A stretch of 64,000 nt of DNA, from positions 22,228,877 to 22,292,876 of the forward strand of contig NC_055992.1 in NCBI RefSeq assembly GCF_018446385.1, in the 5' to 3' direction. The translations under genes were made by a program, and so were the position numbers. The stretch comes from Zingiber officinale. Its lineage: Eukaryota > Streptophyta > Magnoliopsida > Zingiberales > Zingiberaceae. Positions 46,291 to 57,212 of the stretch are shown here, in pieces. The notes beneath the pieces were generated by a model. That model was not told the DNA's origin and made no database searches. It saw nothing but the letters and a program-made list of their open reading frames with translations. Every line of letters starts with the position of its first letter. Within the stretch, counting starts at the first letter, position 1.

Positions 46291-47395
46291 CAAATCTCCG
46301 GATGAACAACGGCGAAAAGGTAGCACAACTCCAAGCAAGGATAAAGGAGCAGATAACTCAACTGACCAATCTCGGAGAATCGGTAACGAACCCAAATTCT
46401 ATTCGGTATGCACTCAACGCCTTCCCAAGAACTCCAGAGTGGGCGTCCTTAGTAGATGCTTTACATTTCTAAGGACTTTGAGGTAAGTACCTTAAAAAAC
46501 TTATTTTCTACTTTCAAACTTCACGAGTCTCAAATTACAGAGCTGAAACAAATAGAGAAGACAAACCTCAACGTTGCCCTACAAGCCAAGATGGACGATC
46601 TTGACTCCGAAGCGTCGATCGATGAAACTAAAGCAGTACTATTGGTAAGGAAGTTAAATAAATTTATTAAAATTAATAAATTTAGATCACAGTCGAGGAA
46701 ACATCAACACAACAAAAGGATGGTCCGATGCTATAATTGCAACGAGGAAGGACACATCAAGGATGACTGCCTGAAGATGAAGAAAAAACACAACGAAAAG
46801 GAAAAGTACAAAAGACTGACGTCCTCGAAGCTCAAGAGTCTGAAGGCTACATGGAATGAATCGTCATCCTTGGAATCAGAAGTCAAAGCATTCTCATGAG
46901 TAGCACTGATGGCCAACCATCAAATCTTTGAAGAAACCAGCTCAGAGATGAGCATAGATGAAAGGGGAGTATCATCAGAAGAAGAAAGCTGCGATGAATG
47001 AGGAGCATTAGAAATAGAGGTAAGTCAGGTACTTAAACTAACTCCCAAGCAGTCTTTTCAATTCATTAAAATACTCACTAAAGATTTAGTTAAGTTAGAA
47101 AAGAAAAATAGTGAATTAAAGTTAAATTTAGCAAAAGCATGTCCTTTAGAAATGTACGATAATTTAAAGTTAGAAAATGAAAAATAAAAAATTGAAATTG
47201 AAAAATTGAAAAATGATCATGCATGCTTAAATAAATTTCCAAAATCAAAACTTAGAATATATGAAAAATTGAATTGGTATATTAGAAAACATCAGGGACA
47301 ACTTAGAAAAGTTCTCAAAGGTTATGCACCCCCTAAGTTCTTTATTAATCCAGTAGGAAGGAACCTATACTGGGTTCTAAAATCTGTTCTAGTTT
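46291..47395 (+). pseudogene. Copia gag, gag-only element
   Basis: Gag pieces in order are NGEKVAQLQARIKEQITQLT, YALNAFPRTPEWASLVDA, then a knuckle RCYNCNEEGHIKDDC (CCHC at about 46728-46767) and a later WVLKSVLV end. The N-terminal gag and primer site are deleted, and frames shift at 46450 and 46900. No protease, integrase or RT follows; the sequence passes to an AT-rich tail. Confidence 0.8.
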
Positions 47396-48075
47396 AATTT
47401 TGAAGTTAAACGCTTTCAGCAAGAAAAATTAAACAATTAATTTCTTTTGAAGCTTTGTCTAAGAAAGTGGTTGTTGCTCCAATAACCAAGAAGGTCTAGT
47501 GCCTCACCATTGCCTGGAAGCCAATATATTGAAATAAAATATTTAATTAACTTACTGATAAATTATTGAAAGTAAATAATGCTTTAAAATATTTTTCAAA
47601 ATTGCCTAAGTTAGAAATGTTTTTAATTAATTAGAAAACTTGTTCTTGCTTAACTTTTTTCTAATTCTCAAAAATACTTTTGGCCTAAGTTAGCAAATTT
47701 ACTTAAAACATTTCTTTTTAATTTTTTTTTTTTGCAAAAACCTTTTCCTTTTAACTTAGAATTTATTTTGAAAATGATTTATTTTAAAGCTTGAGTATTT
47801 ACTTAAGAAAGTTATTTTTAAACTTGAAAGTTTTTTACTTGATAATTATTACCACATGTTTTTTGATGTGATCAAAGGGGGAGAGATAGGACAAGTTTAG
47901 GGGGAGTTTTAGGTTTTAACAGAATTAATATTTTTTTTTAAATTTTCTTATTATTGCAAATTCTTTTATTGTAAACTTTTTGCTTAAAATTCTAGTTTAG
48001 TAATTTTGTTAAATTACTTGTTTGTTTTTTTCCCTAACTTAAACTTGGGTTGATGCACATCAAAAAGGAGGAGAT
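47396..48075 (+). other. Non-coding tail and polypurine tract of the gag-only Copia
   Basis: A block at 47420-47530 (GAAGCTTTGTCTAAGAAAGT, then ACCAAGAAGGTCTAGTGCCT) recurs at 60390-60480 in another element. The rest is AT-rich, with 'gggggagagatag' at 47878 and 'gggggagttttagg' at 47900. It ends in the polypurine tract 'aaaaaggaggagatt' (48062-48075). Confidence 0.75.
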
Positions 48076-49000
48076 TATTGGACTCCGTGGTTGTTTTGAT
48101 GTGATCAACCAAGTTAGGTTATGTCCTACTTGTTATTTGATCCCTGTGTCTATGTGTGCAGGAGTTTAGGAGCGCAGGAAGTCGAGCAGAAGACGCAGCT
48201 AGCGAGAAGGATGACACGGGAAGGGAGCCGACGGGCTCGGTGCGTCCGAAGGACGAGAGAGCTGCGGAAGAGTACACCGGTGGATGAGAAGAATGTGCAC
48301 GACGTTCGAGGGATGAAAAGTCGGGTCGGAAGCCTGCTCGAGGAGAATGTCGAAAATTGGGTTTGGTTGACCCCTATTTCAGTTGGCCGCAATCACCCAA
48401 GCAATCAAAACTTTGGAAGCCTTCGTGGAGATGAAGAAAAGCTGAAGAAGCCATTGGAGGCGCCTTCAACAGTGTTGAAGGCACCCTCAACACTGCTGGA
48501 GGTGCCCTCAACATTGAAGGTGCCCTCAATAGTGTTGAAGGTGCCTTCAACTGGGTCAACTCGACCGTTTATGCACGGATAAAGTTTTATCCGCTCACCT
48601 CGGCTGGAGGCACCCTCAACCTCATTGGAGGCACCCTCAAGGTTTGAGATAAGTTTTCCAGGAGCTATATAAAGGCCCCTGGAGCTAGGAAATTAATCAA
48701 TCAACTCCGTATTCAACTCCTAGCAACTTATGTACTTTCTTAGTATGTAAAAAGGCTTCTCCGCCTACAGTGAAGGAGACTTTTCTAGTGCACTTTCCAA
48801 CCACCTTGGATTAACAACCTTCTTGGTTGTAACCAAGTCAAAATCGCTGAGTCTTCTTTCTTTTCTATTATACTCCTTTATTTTATTTTATTTTATTATT
48901 ATTATTGTTGCTATTATTTTAGAGTTGAAAGTTTGAGGAGGGTATTTTTCATTTGCAGGCAATTCACCCCTCCCCTCTTGTCGGGCCCGCTGCACCAACA
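48076..49000 (+). mobile_element. Copia 3' LTR (B)
   Basis: It starts TATTGGACTCC, after the polypurine tract, and ends GCACCAACA; 925 bp. 48450-48660 is dense in 'ggtgccctcaac'-type motifs with inverted partners such as CCTTCAACA...TGTTGAAGG. A TATA box 'gctatataaa' lies at about 48664. Right flank ATAAG at 49001-49005. Confidence 0.88.
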
Positions 49001-49194
49001 ATAAGTTCCGTCGGTAGTGATGAAACTGACCTTCTCTTGATTCTCCTGGGTGAACAACGCTTGGTGGTAACCTTGATATGCATCGAGCATGCAAATCAGC
49101 TCACAACCTGCCGTGGAGTCCACCATTTGGTTTATCCTAGGCATGGGAAAGAAGTCCTTCAAGCAAGCCTTATTCAAATCATGAAAGTCAATGT
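49001..49194 (-). pseudogene. Gypsy reverse transcriptase, first half (lower part)
   Basis: The minus-strand frame reads DFHDLNKACLKDFFPMPRIN, then QMVDSTAGCELICMLDAYQG (D of the catalytic LDA site), then VSFITTDGTY, stopping at the Copia insertion. It continues upstream of the solo LTR at 50090. It is typical of plant Tat/Gypsy RT. Confidence 0.88.
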
Positions 49195-50089
49195 TGTAGG
49201 ACCCTCGGTGGCCGACTAGAGGGGGTGAATAGCCCTGCAAAGAAAAACAACCTTCCTCGAACTTTATAGCTTAATAATTATCAACACTTGCATAAAATAA
49301 TTAAAAGACTAAAAGAAATGAGGCACAAAGAAATTATTTGGTTACAACCCGGGAGGTTGTTAATCCAAAGAAGATGTAAAGTTCACTAAAATTTTCCTCT
49401 GAGCAAAGAAGCCTCTTATAACAGTTAAATCTCACAACTAGAAAACTAAACTAAAACTGAATCAATTACAAATGTTGTTTCTCTCTTTTTCTTGTTATTC
49501 TGAACCATTGAGACTAGGATTGTATTTATAGTCTTGGTCGGGGCACTTGGAAGGATTTCAGGCGCCTAGGAGGGGATAAACTTTTATCCCCATCGCAATG
49601 GAAGGCACCACATTACATTACAGATAATTTTTTTTCTCTGGGTGCCCGGAAGGGTTTCAGGCGCTTGGAGTCCAGACGCCCGAACCAAAAAGTCAACTTC
49701 CAGTTGACATTTTGGTCTGGGTCTTCCGCTCCGGTCCCACTCGCATTGGTCCAGATCTTTTGCTCTGGCTCTGCTCACTTGGTGATCTCTGCCATCCAAA
49801 ATCGGGTTCATCCGAACCCAACTTCCGACCTTCGAGCAATCTTCCGCTCCAGCTTTTCGTCCCTCGGAAACGCCGCACACCTCTTTCTCGTCTGCTCGCA
49901 TACTCTTCCATAGCTCCTCTTCCCTTAGACCCCGTTGACTCTCTTCCATACAGTCCTTCTCACTAGTTGCATCTTTTGCTCGACTTCCTGTGCTCCTAAG
50001 TTCCTGCACACTTAGACACAGGGGTTAAAAACCAATAGGACCTAACCTGACTTGGTTGATCACATTAAAACTACCTTGGGGTACTAATA
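49195..50089 (-). mobile_element. Solo Copia LTR inside the Gypsy RT
   Basis: It starts TGTAGGACCC and ends GGTACTAATA on the plus strand, 895 bp. Flanks AATGT and GATGC agree at the central positions and restore the RT frame (KWKVCI before, DFHDL after), so they look like a decayed 5-bp duplication. 49550-49690 carries 'ggcgcctagg', 'ggtgcccgg' and 'caggcgcttgg' palindromes. Confidence 0.8.
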
Positions 50090-50725
50090 GATGCAAACTT
50101 TCCATTTGTTGTCTGGTTTAGAGACGAGCACAACGTTGGTGAGCTAGTTAGGAAACTAAACCTTGCGGATGCGCCCGACTTCAAGCAATTTTTCTATCTC
50201 TGCTCGGATGATCTGGTTCTGCTCTGCACTGAAGTCCCTCTTCTTCTATTTCACAGGCCAGGTGTCCGGTCAAATGTGAAGCTCGTGCTGAGCTACACTT
50301 GGTGAGATGCCCGGGAGCTCATGGGTCAACCAGACGAACACGTCGTAGTTTTGCCTAAGATAGGTGACTAACTCTTCCTTCTTCTCCTTTGTTAGGTCGA
50401 CAGCGATGAAAGTGGTGGCCTCCGATTGACTGGGATGAATTTAGAATTCCTCCTTTTCCTCATAGACTAGTGCGGAAGGTTCTTCCCTGATAGCGTTCAC
50501 TTCCAAGCGAGGGGCCTTCTGCGCGAGTCTTGCTTCGGACTTGACTATCTCGACGTAGAATCGCCGAGCGGCCAGCTAATCGCCTTTAACTTAGCCCACT
50601 TTGTTGTCCACCAAAAACTCAAGCGATATAGCCAGCCGTGTCTAGTCGATTGGTCATACGTCATTACTGGTGAACCCATAGAGCAGGGTCATCATTGGCT
50701 ACAACTCGCTTCGGTCAATTTGTAG
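50090..50725 (-). pseudogene. Gypsy region between protease and RT
   Basis: Minus-strand translation near 50090-50150 gives NKWKVC, the start of the RT core. Upstream of it are decayed stretches of the PR-RT linker with several stops. Confidence 0.6.
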
Positions 50726-52430
50726 CTAGTCGAATGCCTTCTTGAATATGATATTCACCGAGCTTCCTGTGTCAACAAACATTTGGTGAATAGTATAATT
50801 AGCTATTATAGCTCGAATAATCAGGGATTCGTCGTGAGGAATCTCCACTCCCAAGTCTCGGGGGCTGAAGCTTATCTCAAGTCCTTTAGCCTTCTCCTTG
50901 CTAAATCCAACACCATGTATCTCCAATCGCTGAGCGTGGGACTTCCTTGCTTGGTTAGAATGACTACCGGTTAGCCCATCGGGGATTATTCCAATTTCTC
51001 CTTGAGTGACGTTGCTTCTGTTTTCTTCCTCTCTAGTCGAGGGTCTGTTCCACTCATTAGAAGCTCTGGCAGGACTTGCGTTGTTCCTCCGCTGGGCTTG
51101 ATGATGGCATGGTTCGGCAGTTGTTCTTTCTTCATCCCTTCGCCTGACTGATCGGCCCCTGTGATGTCTATCGGGAGATGGTGATCGGCGGAGATATCCT
51201 AGTGGGGCCGGTCTGCTAGCTATTGGTGTTAGGTCGTAGTAGTCGCACATGTTATGTGTCATCGACTAGTGGAAGGAGTAGAATAGCGGCATCCATGCCT
51301 TGCCTTTTGCAACCTTTGGATGACTGGTTGATACATGCTGTGCAGCCTGTGTTCGAGGCTCCTGGTGTTGTTGCGCTCTTCCCGATCGGGACCCCTTGGG
51401 TGGTTGATGGCTGCTTGATGGTCGCCGCTCAGGTGCTCCTGTAAATTCAGCTGGCACCTCCTTTCTTCTTGCTACTTGGGCATCTTCCATGTTTATGTAC
51501 TCTGTGGCCCTCCTGAGCAGGTGGCCGAAGTTCTTCGGGACGAGTGAGCAAAAGAACTCTTCTTCGGTAAGCTCTTGGGTGAAGGCGTTCACCAATATTT
51601 TCGAGGAGACCGATGAAATATCCATGGCCACCTAGTTGAAGCACTTAATGTAGGTCCTAAGTGCCTCTTTGGGCCCTTATTTCAAGAAAAATAGGTTAAT
51701 GCTCGTCTTCTAGTAGCGGCGACTGCTAGCAAAGTGGTGTAAGAATGGCGCTCGGAAGTCTTTGAAGCTATAAATCGAGTCAATCGACATTCGTCTAAAC
51801 CAACGCTGCGCTGACCCAGAAAGTGTAGTGAGGAAGACACAACACTTCATTCCGTCAGTGTACTGATGAAGTGTGGCTGTGTTATCAAACTGGGCCAGGT
51901 GGTCATCTGGATCGGACGTTCCATTATACTCACCAATTGTCAACAAGGTGTAGTGCTTCGGAAGAGGGTCGTCCAAGATTCCTTGAGAAAACTGTTGATT
52001 AATTCGCTCGAGCGAATCATCATTCCTTGGTGCTTTCCATTTACATGCATCCCGAATGGGGGCATCGTCTGAGGAGGATCCTCGTTCCTTATCCGCTCGG
52101 CCTAACTCCTCTGCCGGAGTGTGGAACAGTGCTTGATGGAAGGGCATCGGCGTGGGGGGGGGGGGGTGTCTCCGTATGTGTCGGTCAGTTTCTTACTATG
52201 TCCCCGAATGAATACATGATCTGCTCGGTCTCCATATTTGGCTGGATGACCCGTTGCCGAGGCCTCGGGCTCTGTACATGGCAATCGACCAATGTCTATT
52301 GTTGTTGTTGCTCCATTATTTTTGCCTCTCTGGCTTGTATCATCATATCGAGCTCCCCCTTTGTTAAAGCAACGTTGGCGAGTCATCCAGTGTCCTCTAT
52401 CTTCATGTTTCAAATTCAGGCTATATTCCC
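50726..52430 (-). pseudogene. Gypsy gag-protease polyprotein, frameshifted
   Basis: Minus-strand pieces in order: 52413-52102 (N-terminal region), 52147-51710 (retrotransposon gag domain: GEYNGTSDPDDHLAQFDN, VFLTTLSGSAQRWFRRM), 51631-51266 (LVNAFTQELTEEEFF, then a basic linker), 51262-50726 (ending FVDTGSSVNIIF, the aspartic protease site D-T-G). Frameshifts separate the pieces; a G run at 52155-52166 lies at one of them. A zinc knuckle is not evident. The coding order and LTR at 52.4 kb fit a minus-strand Tat/Gypsy element. Confidence 0.82.
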
Positions 52431-52446
52431 ACAGATGACGCCAATA
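52431..52446 (-). other. Gypsy primer-binding site
   Basis: The complement runs TTGGCGTCATCTGTGGGAA directly after the LTR end. It matches the TGGCGCCGTCTGTGGGAA type seen after many plant Gypsy LTRs. Confidence 0.7.
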
Positions 52447-52686
52447 TGTTCCTGTCCGAAAATCATAGAGATGGAAAGTTGGAGATGTGGCTACTGCATT
52501 GATTAAATGTAGACCACGCTCCGATTTGCAAGCACAAGAAATGTCAGAGCCGAGCCAGGGAAGGGGTCTCCAGCGTTAGCCCTCCAACGCTCAAGTCAGT
52601 CACCAAAAAGAGAAAAAAAGTGGAGCAATAGTAGATACAGGCGTGAATCATGAATAACACGTACCTCCGTCGGTGTACGAACCCCC

Positions 52687-52694
52687 TTTATATA
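52687..52694 (-). promoter_or_regulatory. LTR TATA box
   Basis: TATATAAA on the minus strand. It aligns in position with the TATA box of the LTR at 34.57 kb. Confidence 0.6.
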
Positions 52695-52734
52695 ATGCCC
52701 TGATGGGCGACATACATGCTTTTCGATGTGTGGG

Positions 52735-52925
52735 CACGTTCTCCCATTGGTCAAGACCACATTCTCCAATTGGTCTTGGACACGTGGTCATGGACACGTT
52801 CTTCCATTGATCGCAAATACGTTCTCCAATAGGTCCTGGACACGTGGTCATGGACACATTCTCCAATCAATCCTAGACATGTGGTCATGGACACGTTCTC
52901 CAATTAGTTGTGGGCACGTCCTCCG
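52735..52925 (+). repeat. Tandem repeats in U3 of the Gypsy LTR
   Basis: Repeated words are 'ggacacgtggtcatggacac', 'gttctccaattggtc' and variants, in units of about 40-50 bp, four or more copies. The CACGTG core (G-box type) recurs, which is notable for a promoter region. Confidence 0.8.
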
Positions 52926-53400
52926 ATTTGTCATTGTACCATCTGCCTGCTGACCATGCCCATGTCGGCAACACTATCTCCTAAAAGGACATTGAGAGAT
53001 ATGACGATGATCCCGCTACTAGGTCGAGCGAGGTAGCCGCTCGACTGGGGACTCCTCTGCTCGGTCGGCCTCGTTTGGTCTTCTTTGCGGAGATTGGGTA
53101 TAGGAGACTGCTGCCTCCCAATCGGACAAGCACTCCAATCTCTTGGTGTTCTGCTACTCCATACTGAGCGTCTGGTGATCTTACCATATTGTTCCGAGCT
53201 AGACAGGCGGTCAGCTCAGCCAAGCTTGTTGCCAATTGGACATTGTTTACCCGACCGCTACCCGACTAGGCCTTGTAGTCGGCCTCCGCTCGGCCACCGT
53301 AGGTGAGCCCTTTGACACCCGGGCATTGACCACCTTGACTTTGACCTCCACCTTGACAGTTGACTCGTATCGAGCGGACCCCCCCTTTATCACCACATCA

Positions 53401-54240
53401 ATTATAGTTATAGCATCTTATCTTCCTTGCTCTTCTTTTCTTTGCCTGTACTTGATTAAAATTATTACTTCTAAAAAATTTCTTAAATTTTCTTACCATA
53501 TATGTTGTTTCATCATTGTCGACGGAGGTGTCAATGTCTAATTCATCCTTCTTGACTTTTAGAGCAATATTGTTTGATTTTCTTGAGAATCTATACAGCA
53601 AGATTCGTGAAGTTCAAAGTTAAAAATAAGTTCAAGAGTACATTCCTCGAGGTCCTTAGATATGTAGTAAGCATCTACTAAGGCTGACTACTCTTGAGTT
53701 ATCAAAAAAGAGTTAAGTGCGTACCTTAAGGAGTCACAGTTTGTTACCTTTTCTCAAGGTTATTGAGCTGGGTGATCAAGTCTTTCATTCTTGCATGGAG
53801 TTGGGATACCTTCTCTCCCTTGTTCATCTGGAGGTTTGTCAGTTGACTTCGGAGGATGTTCCGCTTTTCTAGTTTGTCTTCTAAAGTACCTTCATGAAGC
53901 TCTAGGAATTTCTCCCAGATAACTTTGGAAGAGTGGTAGCTTCCGAACCGGTTGACCTCTTGGGGCAGAAGAATGCTAAGCAGATGGAACTCTACTTTTC
54001 CATTAACCACAGAGTTGGTTTACTCCTTCTTCGTCCATGTGTACTCTTCTTTCTCAACTCCGTGTTGATTGATAGGTACTACAAAATCATATTTTATAAT
54101 TAATAGAATTTTGAAGTCGGTTTTGAAGAATACCTCCATGCGCTTCTTCCACATTGTGAAATGCTCCTCAAATTTTGGCGGGTAGATACTAGATCCGATC
54201 ATTTCTTTTACTTTGAATGGAGGTTAGTCCTTCTGAAGCG
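53401..54240 (-). pseudogene. Copia gag (Sirevirus-like), cut by a Gypsy LTR
   Basis: The minus strand encodes PPKFEEHFTMWKKRMEVFFK near the start (54202-54020), then IWEKFLELHEGTLEDKLEKR, NKGEKVSQLHARMKDLITQL (54010-53744) and a knuckle start RCYNYN at 53401, where the Gypsy LTR begins. This is the UBN2-type gag of Copia. A stop and frame changes separate the parts. Confidence 0.82.
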
Positions 54241-54260
54241 AGTTTGACTCTGATATCACT
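54241..54260 (-). other. Copia primer-binding site
   Basis: The complement reads AGTGATATCAGAGTCAAACT, close to the initiator-Met tRNA type (TGGTATCAGAGC) used by Copia elements. It abuts the LTR end at 54261. Confidence 0.75.
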
Positions 54261-55227
54261 TGTTAGGTCCCGTGCGGCTGATAAGAGGGAATTAATTGCC
54301 CTTCAAAAAGAAAATGAAACTTTTCTCGATCTTTAAAAATATTAATGCACTTGTATAAAAAGAATTGATAAACTAATTAAAAGACATAGGCTACTAATTT
54401 TACTTGGTTACAACCGGAAATGTTGTTAATATAAGACTTTGAAGCACTAATCAAATTCTCCTTTCGTCATAGGTAGAGAAACCACTTACAAGCATTGGAA
54501 GCACACAATCAAAGTAGTAGAATAGTAAAGAAACTCGTGTATTAGTGATTCTGAACTACTAGAATTAGGGTTGTATTTATAACCCTGATTCAGGCGCCTG
54601 GAAGGGTTCCAGGCACTTTGGTATAGATAAACTTTTATCTACGACGTAACGGATCGTGATAGCGTGGCAAGCGATAAGTTTTGTGGTCTGGGCGCCTGGA
54701 TTAGGTCTAGGAACTCAGATTGGGCTGAACTAGATCGTGACCAGGGCTCGCACCCGGGGTGCCCTAGTTTCCCTGGGTGATCCAGGTGCCCAGAACTGGT
54801 CCGGGCGCCCGGAGTCCAGGCTCTTAGAATAGCTCTGAACGTCCGAACCAGAGTCAACTCCCAGTTGGCTTTTTGTCCGGGTCTTCTGCTCTGGTTCGAC
54901 TCTCTTGGGTGATTTCGGCCATCTGAAATAGGGCTCACTCAAACCCATTTTTCGACCTTCTAGAGTAGCCTTCCGCTCCGGCTTTTCATCCCTCGAAAAC
55001 ACCAAACGCCTCCTTCTCATCCGCGAACATACTTTTTCGCAACACCTCGTCCCTCGGACACACCAAGTCCATCGACTCTCTCATGTGTCATCCTACTCGC
55101 TAGCTGCATCTTTCGCATGACTTCCTGTGCTTCTAAGTTCCTGTATACTTAGACATAAGACATCAAACAAACATAGGACCTAACTTAACTTGATTGACCA
55201 TATCAAAACTACCTCAAGGTACTAATA
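54261..55227 (-). mobile_element. Copia 5' LTR (minus orientation)
   Basis: The plus strand starts TGTTAGGTCCCGTGCGG and ends CTCAAGGTACTAATA. It is of the same type as 49195-50089 and 44737-45644. 54590-54830 has 'ggcgcctgg', 'caggtgccc' and 'gggcgcccgg' palindromes. It is inserted in an older Copia that continues from 55228. Confidence 0.82.
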
Positions 55228-57212
55228 GTTACTCCACAACTTCTTGTGGTATAACAAATTCATAATCCACAACACTTTATGGTGCATGTTTAATTTCCAC
55301 CAAGGCCTCAGTTCTAGTTTGTGTATCTTGAAGTTCTTCAAGATCAACTTTACTCTCACTAGCTCTTCTAGAAATAAAATTTCTTTCAAGAAAAATGCTA
55401 TTTTTGGCAACAAACACTTTGCTTTCTGTGGGATTATAAAAGTAATATCCCTTCGTTTCCTTGGGATATCCTACAAAATAGCACTTATCAGATTTGGGTC
55501 ATAGTTTATGTGAAACTTGATGTCAAATGTAAGTCTCACAACCTCAAATATTTATAAAAGATATCTTGGGACTCTTCCTAGTCTATATCATATATAGTGT
55601 CTTTATGACTGCCTTAAATGGAACACAGTTAAGTGTAAAATCAGCTGTCACTAGCGTATATCCATAAAAGGAAGTAGTAAGATCTATATGACTCATCATT
55701 GATCATACCATATCTAATAAAGTATGATTCTCTTTTCTGATATACCATTCCACTGTGGTGTTCCAGGTGGAGTGAGTTGAGATATGATCCTAAACTCAAC
55801 AAAATGGTCACAAAACTCTTAGCTAAGGTGTTCTCCATCTTGATCTGATCGAAGCATTTTAATACGCTTACCAAGTTGGTTTTATATTTCATTTTTAAAT
55901 TCTTTAAACTTTTCAAAGAATTTAGACTTGTTTTTATGAGATACACATAGTCATATCTACTGAAATCATCAGTAAATGTAATGAAGTATTGATAGCCTCC
56001 TTTAGATTCTATATTAAAAGGGCTTAAAACATTAGTATGTATGAGTCCTAACAAATCATTATCTCTTTCGCTATGTCCACTAAAAGGAGTCTTAGTCATC
56101 TTCCCTTGAAGACAAGATTCACATGCCTTATATAATTTAAAATCAAATGAGCCCAAGAGTCCATCCTTATGGAGTTGTGATATGTGACTCTCATTTATGT
56201 GACCCAAGCGACAATGCCAGAGATATGTTTGGTTCAAATCATTAGACTTGAACTGCTTAGTATTTATGTTATAAATTAGGTTTTCAAAGTCTAGAACATA
56301 GAGTTCATTCATAAGAGGTGCACTATAATAGAACATATCACTTAAATAAACTGAACAATATTTTCCTTTTATTATAACTGAAAAGCCTTTCTTGTCCAAT
56401 CAAGAAGTAGAGATAATGTTCTTAGTTAAAGAAAGCATAAAGAAACACTCTTCAAGTTCTAAAATAAGCTCAGTGGGCAAAGATAAGGAATATGTTCCTA
56501 CAGCGATAGCAGCAACCCTTGTGTCATTGCCTACTCATAGGTCCACTTCGCCCTTCGTCAATGATCTACTATTTCGTAGCCCCTGCACATTCATACAAAT
56601 GTGAGATACCCATGAAGAACAAATAGATAGATTAACTTCTATAACACATATACCTGAGGCAGAAGTCTCACTTCTCTTCTCTTTTACTTCCTTGAGGTAC
56701 AACTTGCAGTTCCTCTTCTAGTGTCCGATCTCACCATAATAGAAGTAGGTTCCTTTCCTAGCCACCTCACCTTTCAATTTCAATACATGAGACTTGCCCT
56801 TGCCTTTGGCTTGGGTCTTACACTTACCTTTGGGCTTCCATTTGCCTTTTCTGTTTTGCATCATCAAAATGTTACTAGGTTTTTCCTTCTTAAGGTTAAG
56901 TTCAGTAGTTCTCAACATACTTAACATCTTAAGCAATGGTTTGTCAATTTCTTTCATGTTATAGTTCATAACAAATTGACTGTAGCCTTTTGGCAATGAT
57001 TGCAAAACAAGCTCAGAAGCCAATTCTTGGCCCAATGAAATCCAAGTCTTTTAAGATTCTCAACATACCCAATCATTTTGAGTACATGAGCTCCTATGGG
57101 ACTTCCTTCTTTCATCTTACATTAAAACAAGGCTTTGAATACCTCAAACCTCTCATGCCTTGCATGTACTTGATATAGTTGTTTAAGATGTGTAACCATA
57201 TCATAAGCATCT
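55228..57212 (-). pseudogene. Copia gag-integrase region, minus strand, degenerate
   Basis: From the 5' side: gag end at 57212-56718 (LPKGYSQFVMNYN, then a lysine-rich KGKWKPKGK stretch and a mutated knuckle YFYYGEIGH), then a 252-codon stretch at 56399-55641 with the GAG-pre-integrase motif (LWHCRLGHINESHISQLHKD, CESCLQGKMTKTPF) and the integrase core start (YFITFTDDFSRYDYVYLI). It fits a Tork/Ivana-like Copia by feel. It is cut at both ends by other LTRs. Confidence 0.85.

Larger units (their letters stand above)
52447..53400 (-). mobile_element. Tat-type Gypsy 5' LTR (minus orientation)
   Basis: In element orientation it starts TGATGTGGTGATAAAGG and ends CGGACAGGAACA, 954 bp. It has a TATA box at 52687-52694 (TATATAAA, minus), the 'cctccaacgctcaagtcag' phrase and a U3 tandem repeat. 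Its upper edge interrupts a Copia gag at the zinc knuckle (CYNYN). Confidence 0.8.

Noticed and set aside
34342..53400. One intact 19-kb Gypsy element with the gene inside
   Set aside because: The outer LTRs are too different and the flanks (TACCC, ATTAT) do not match. Reported instead as complementary halves with a caution.
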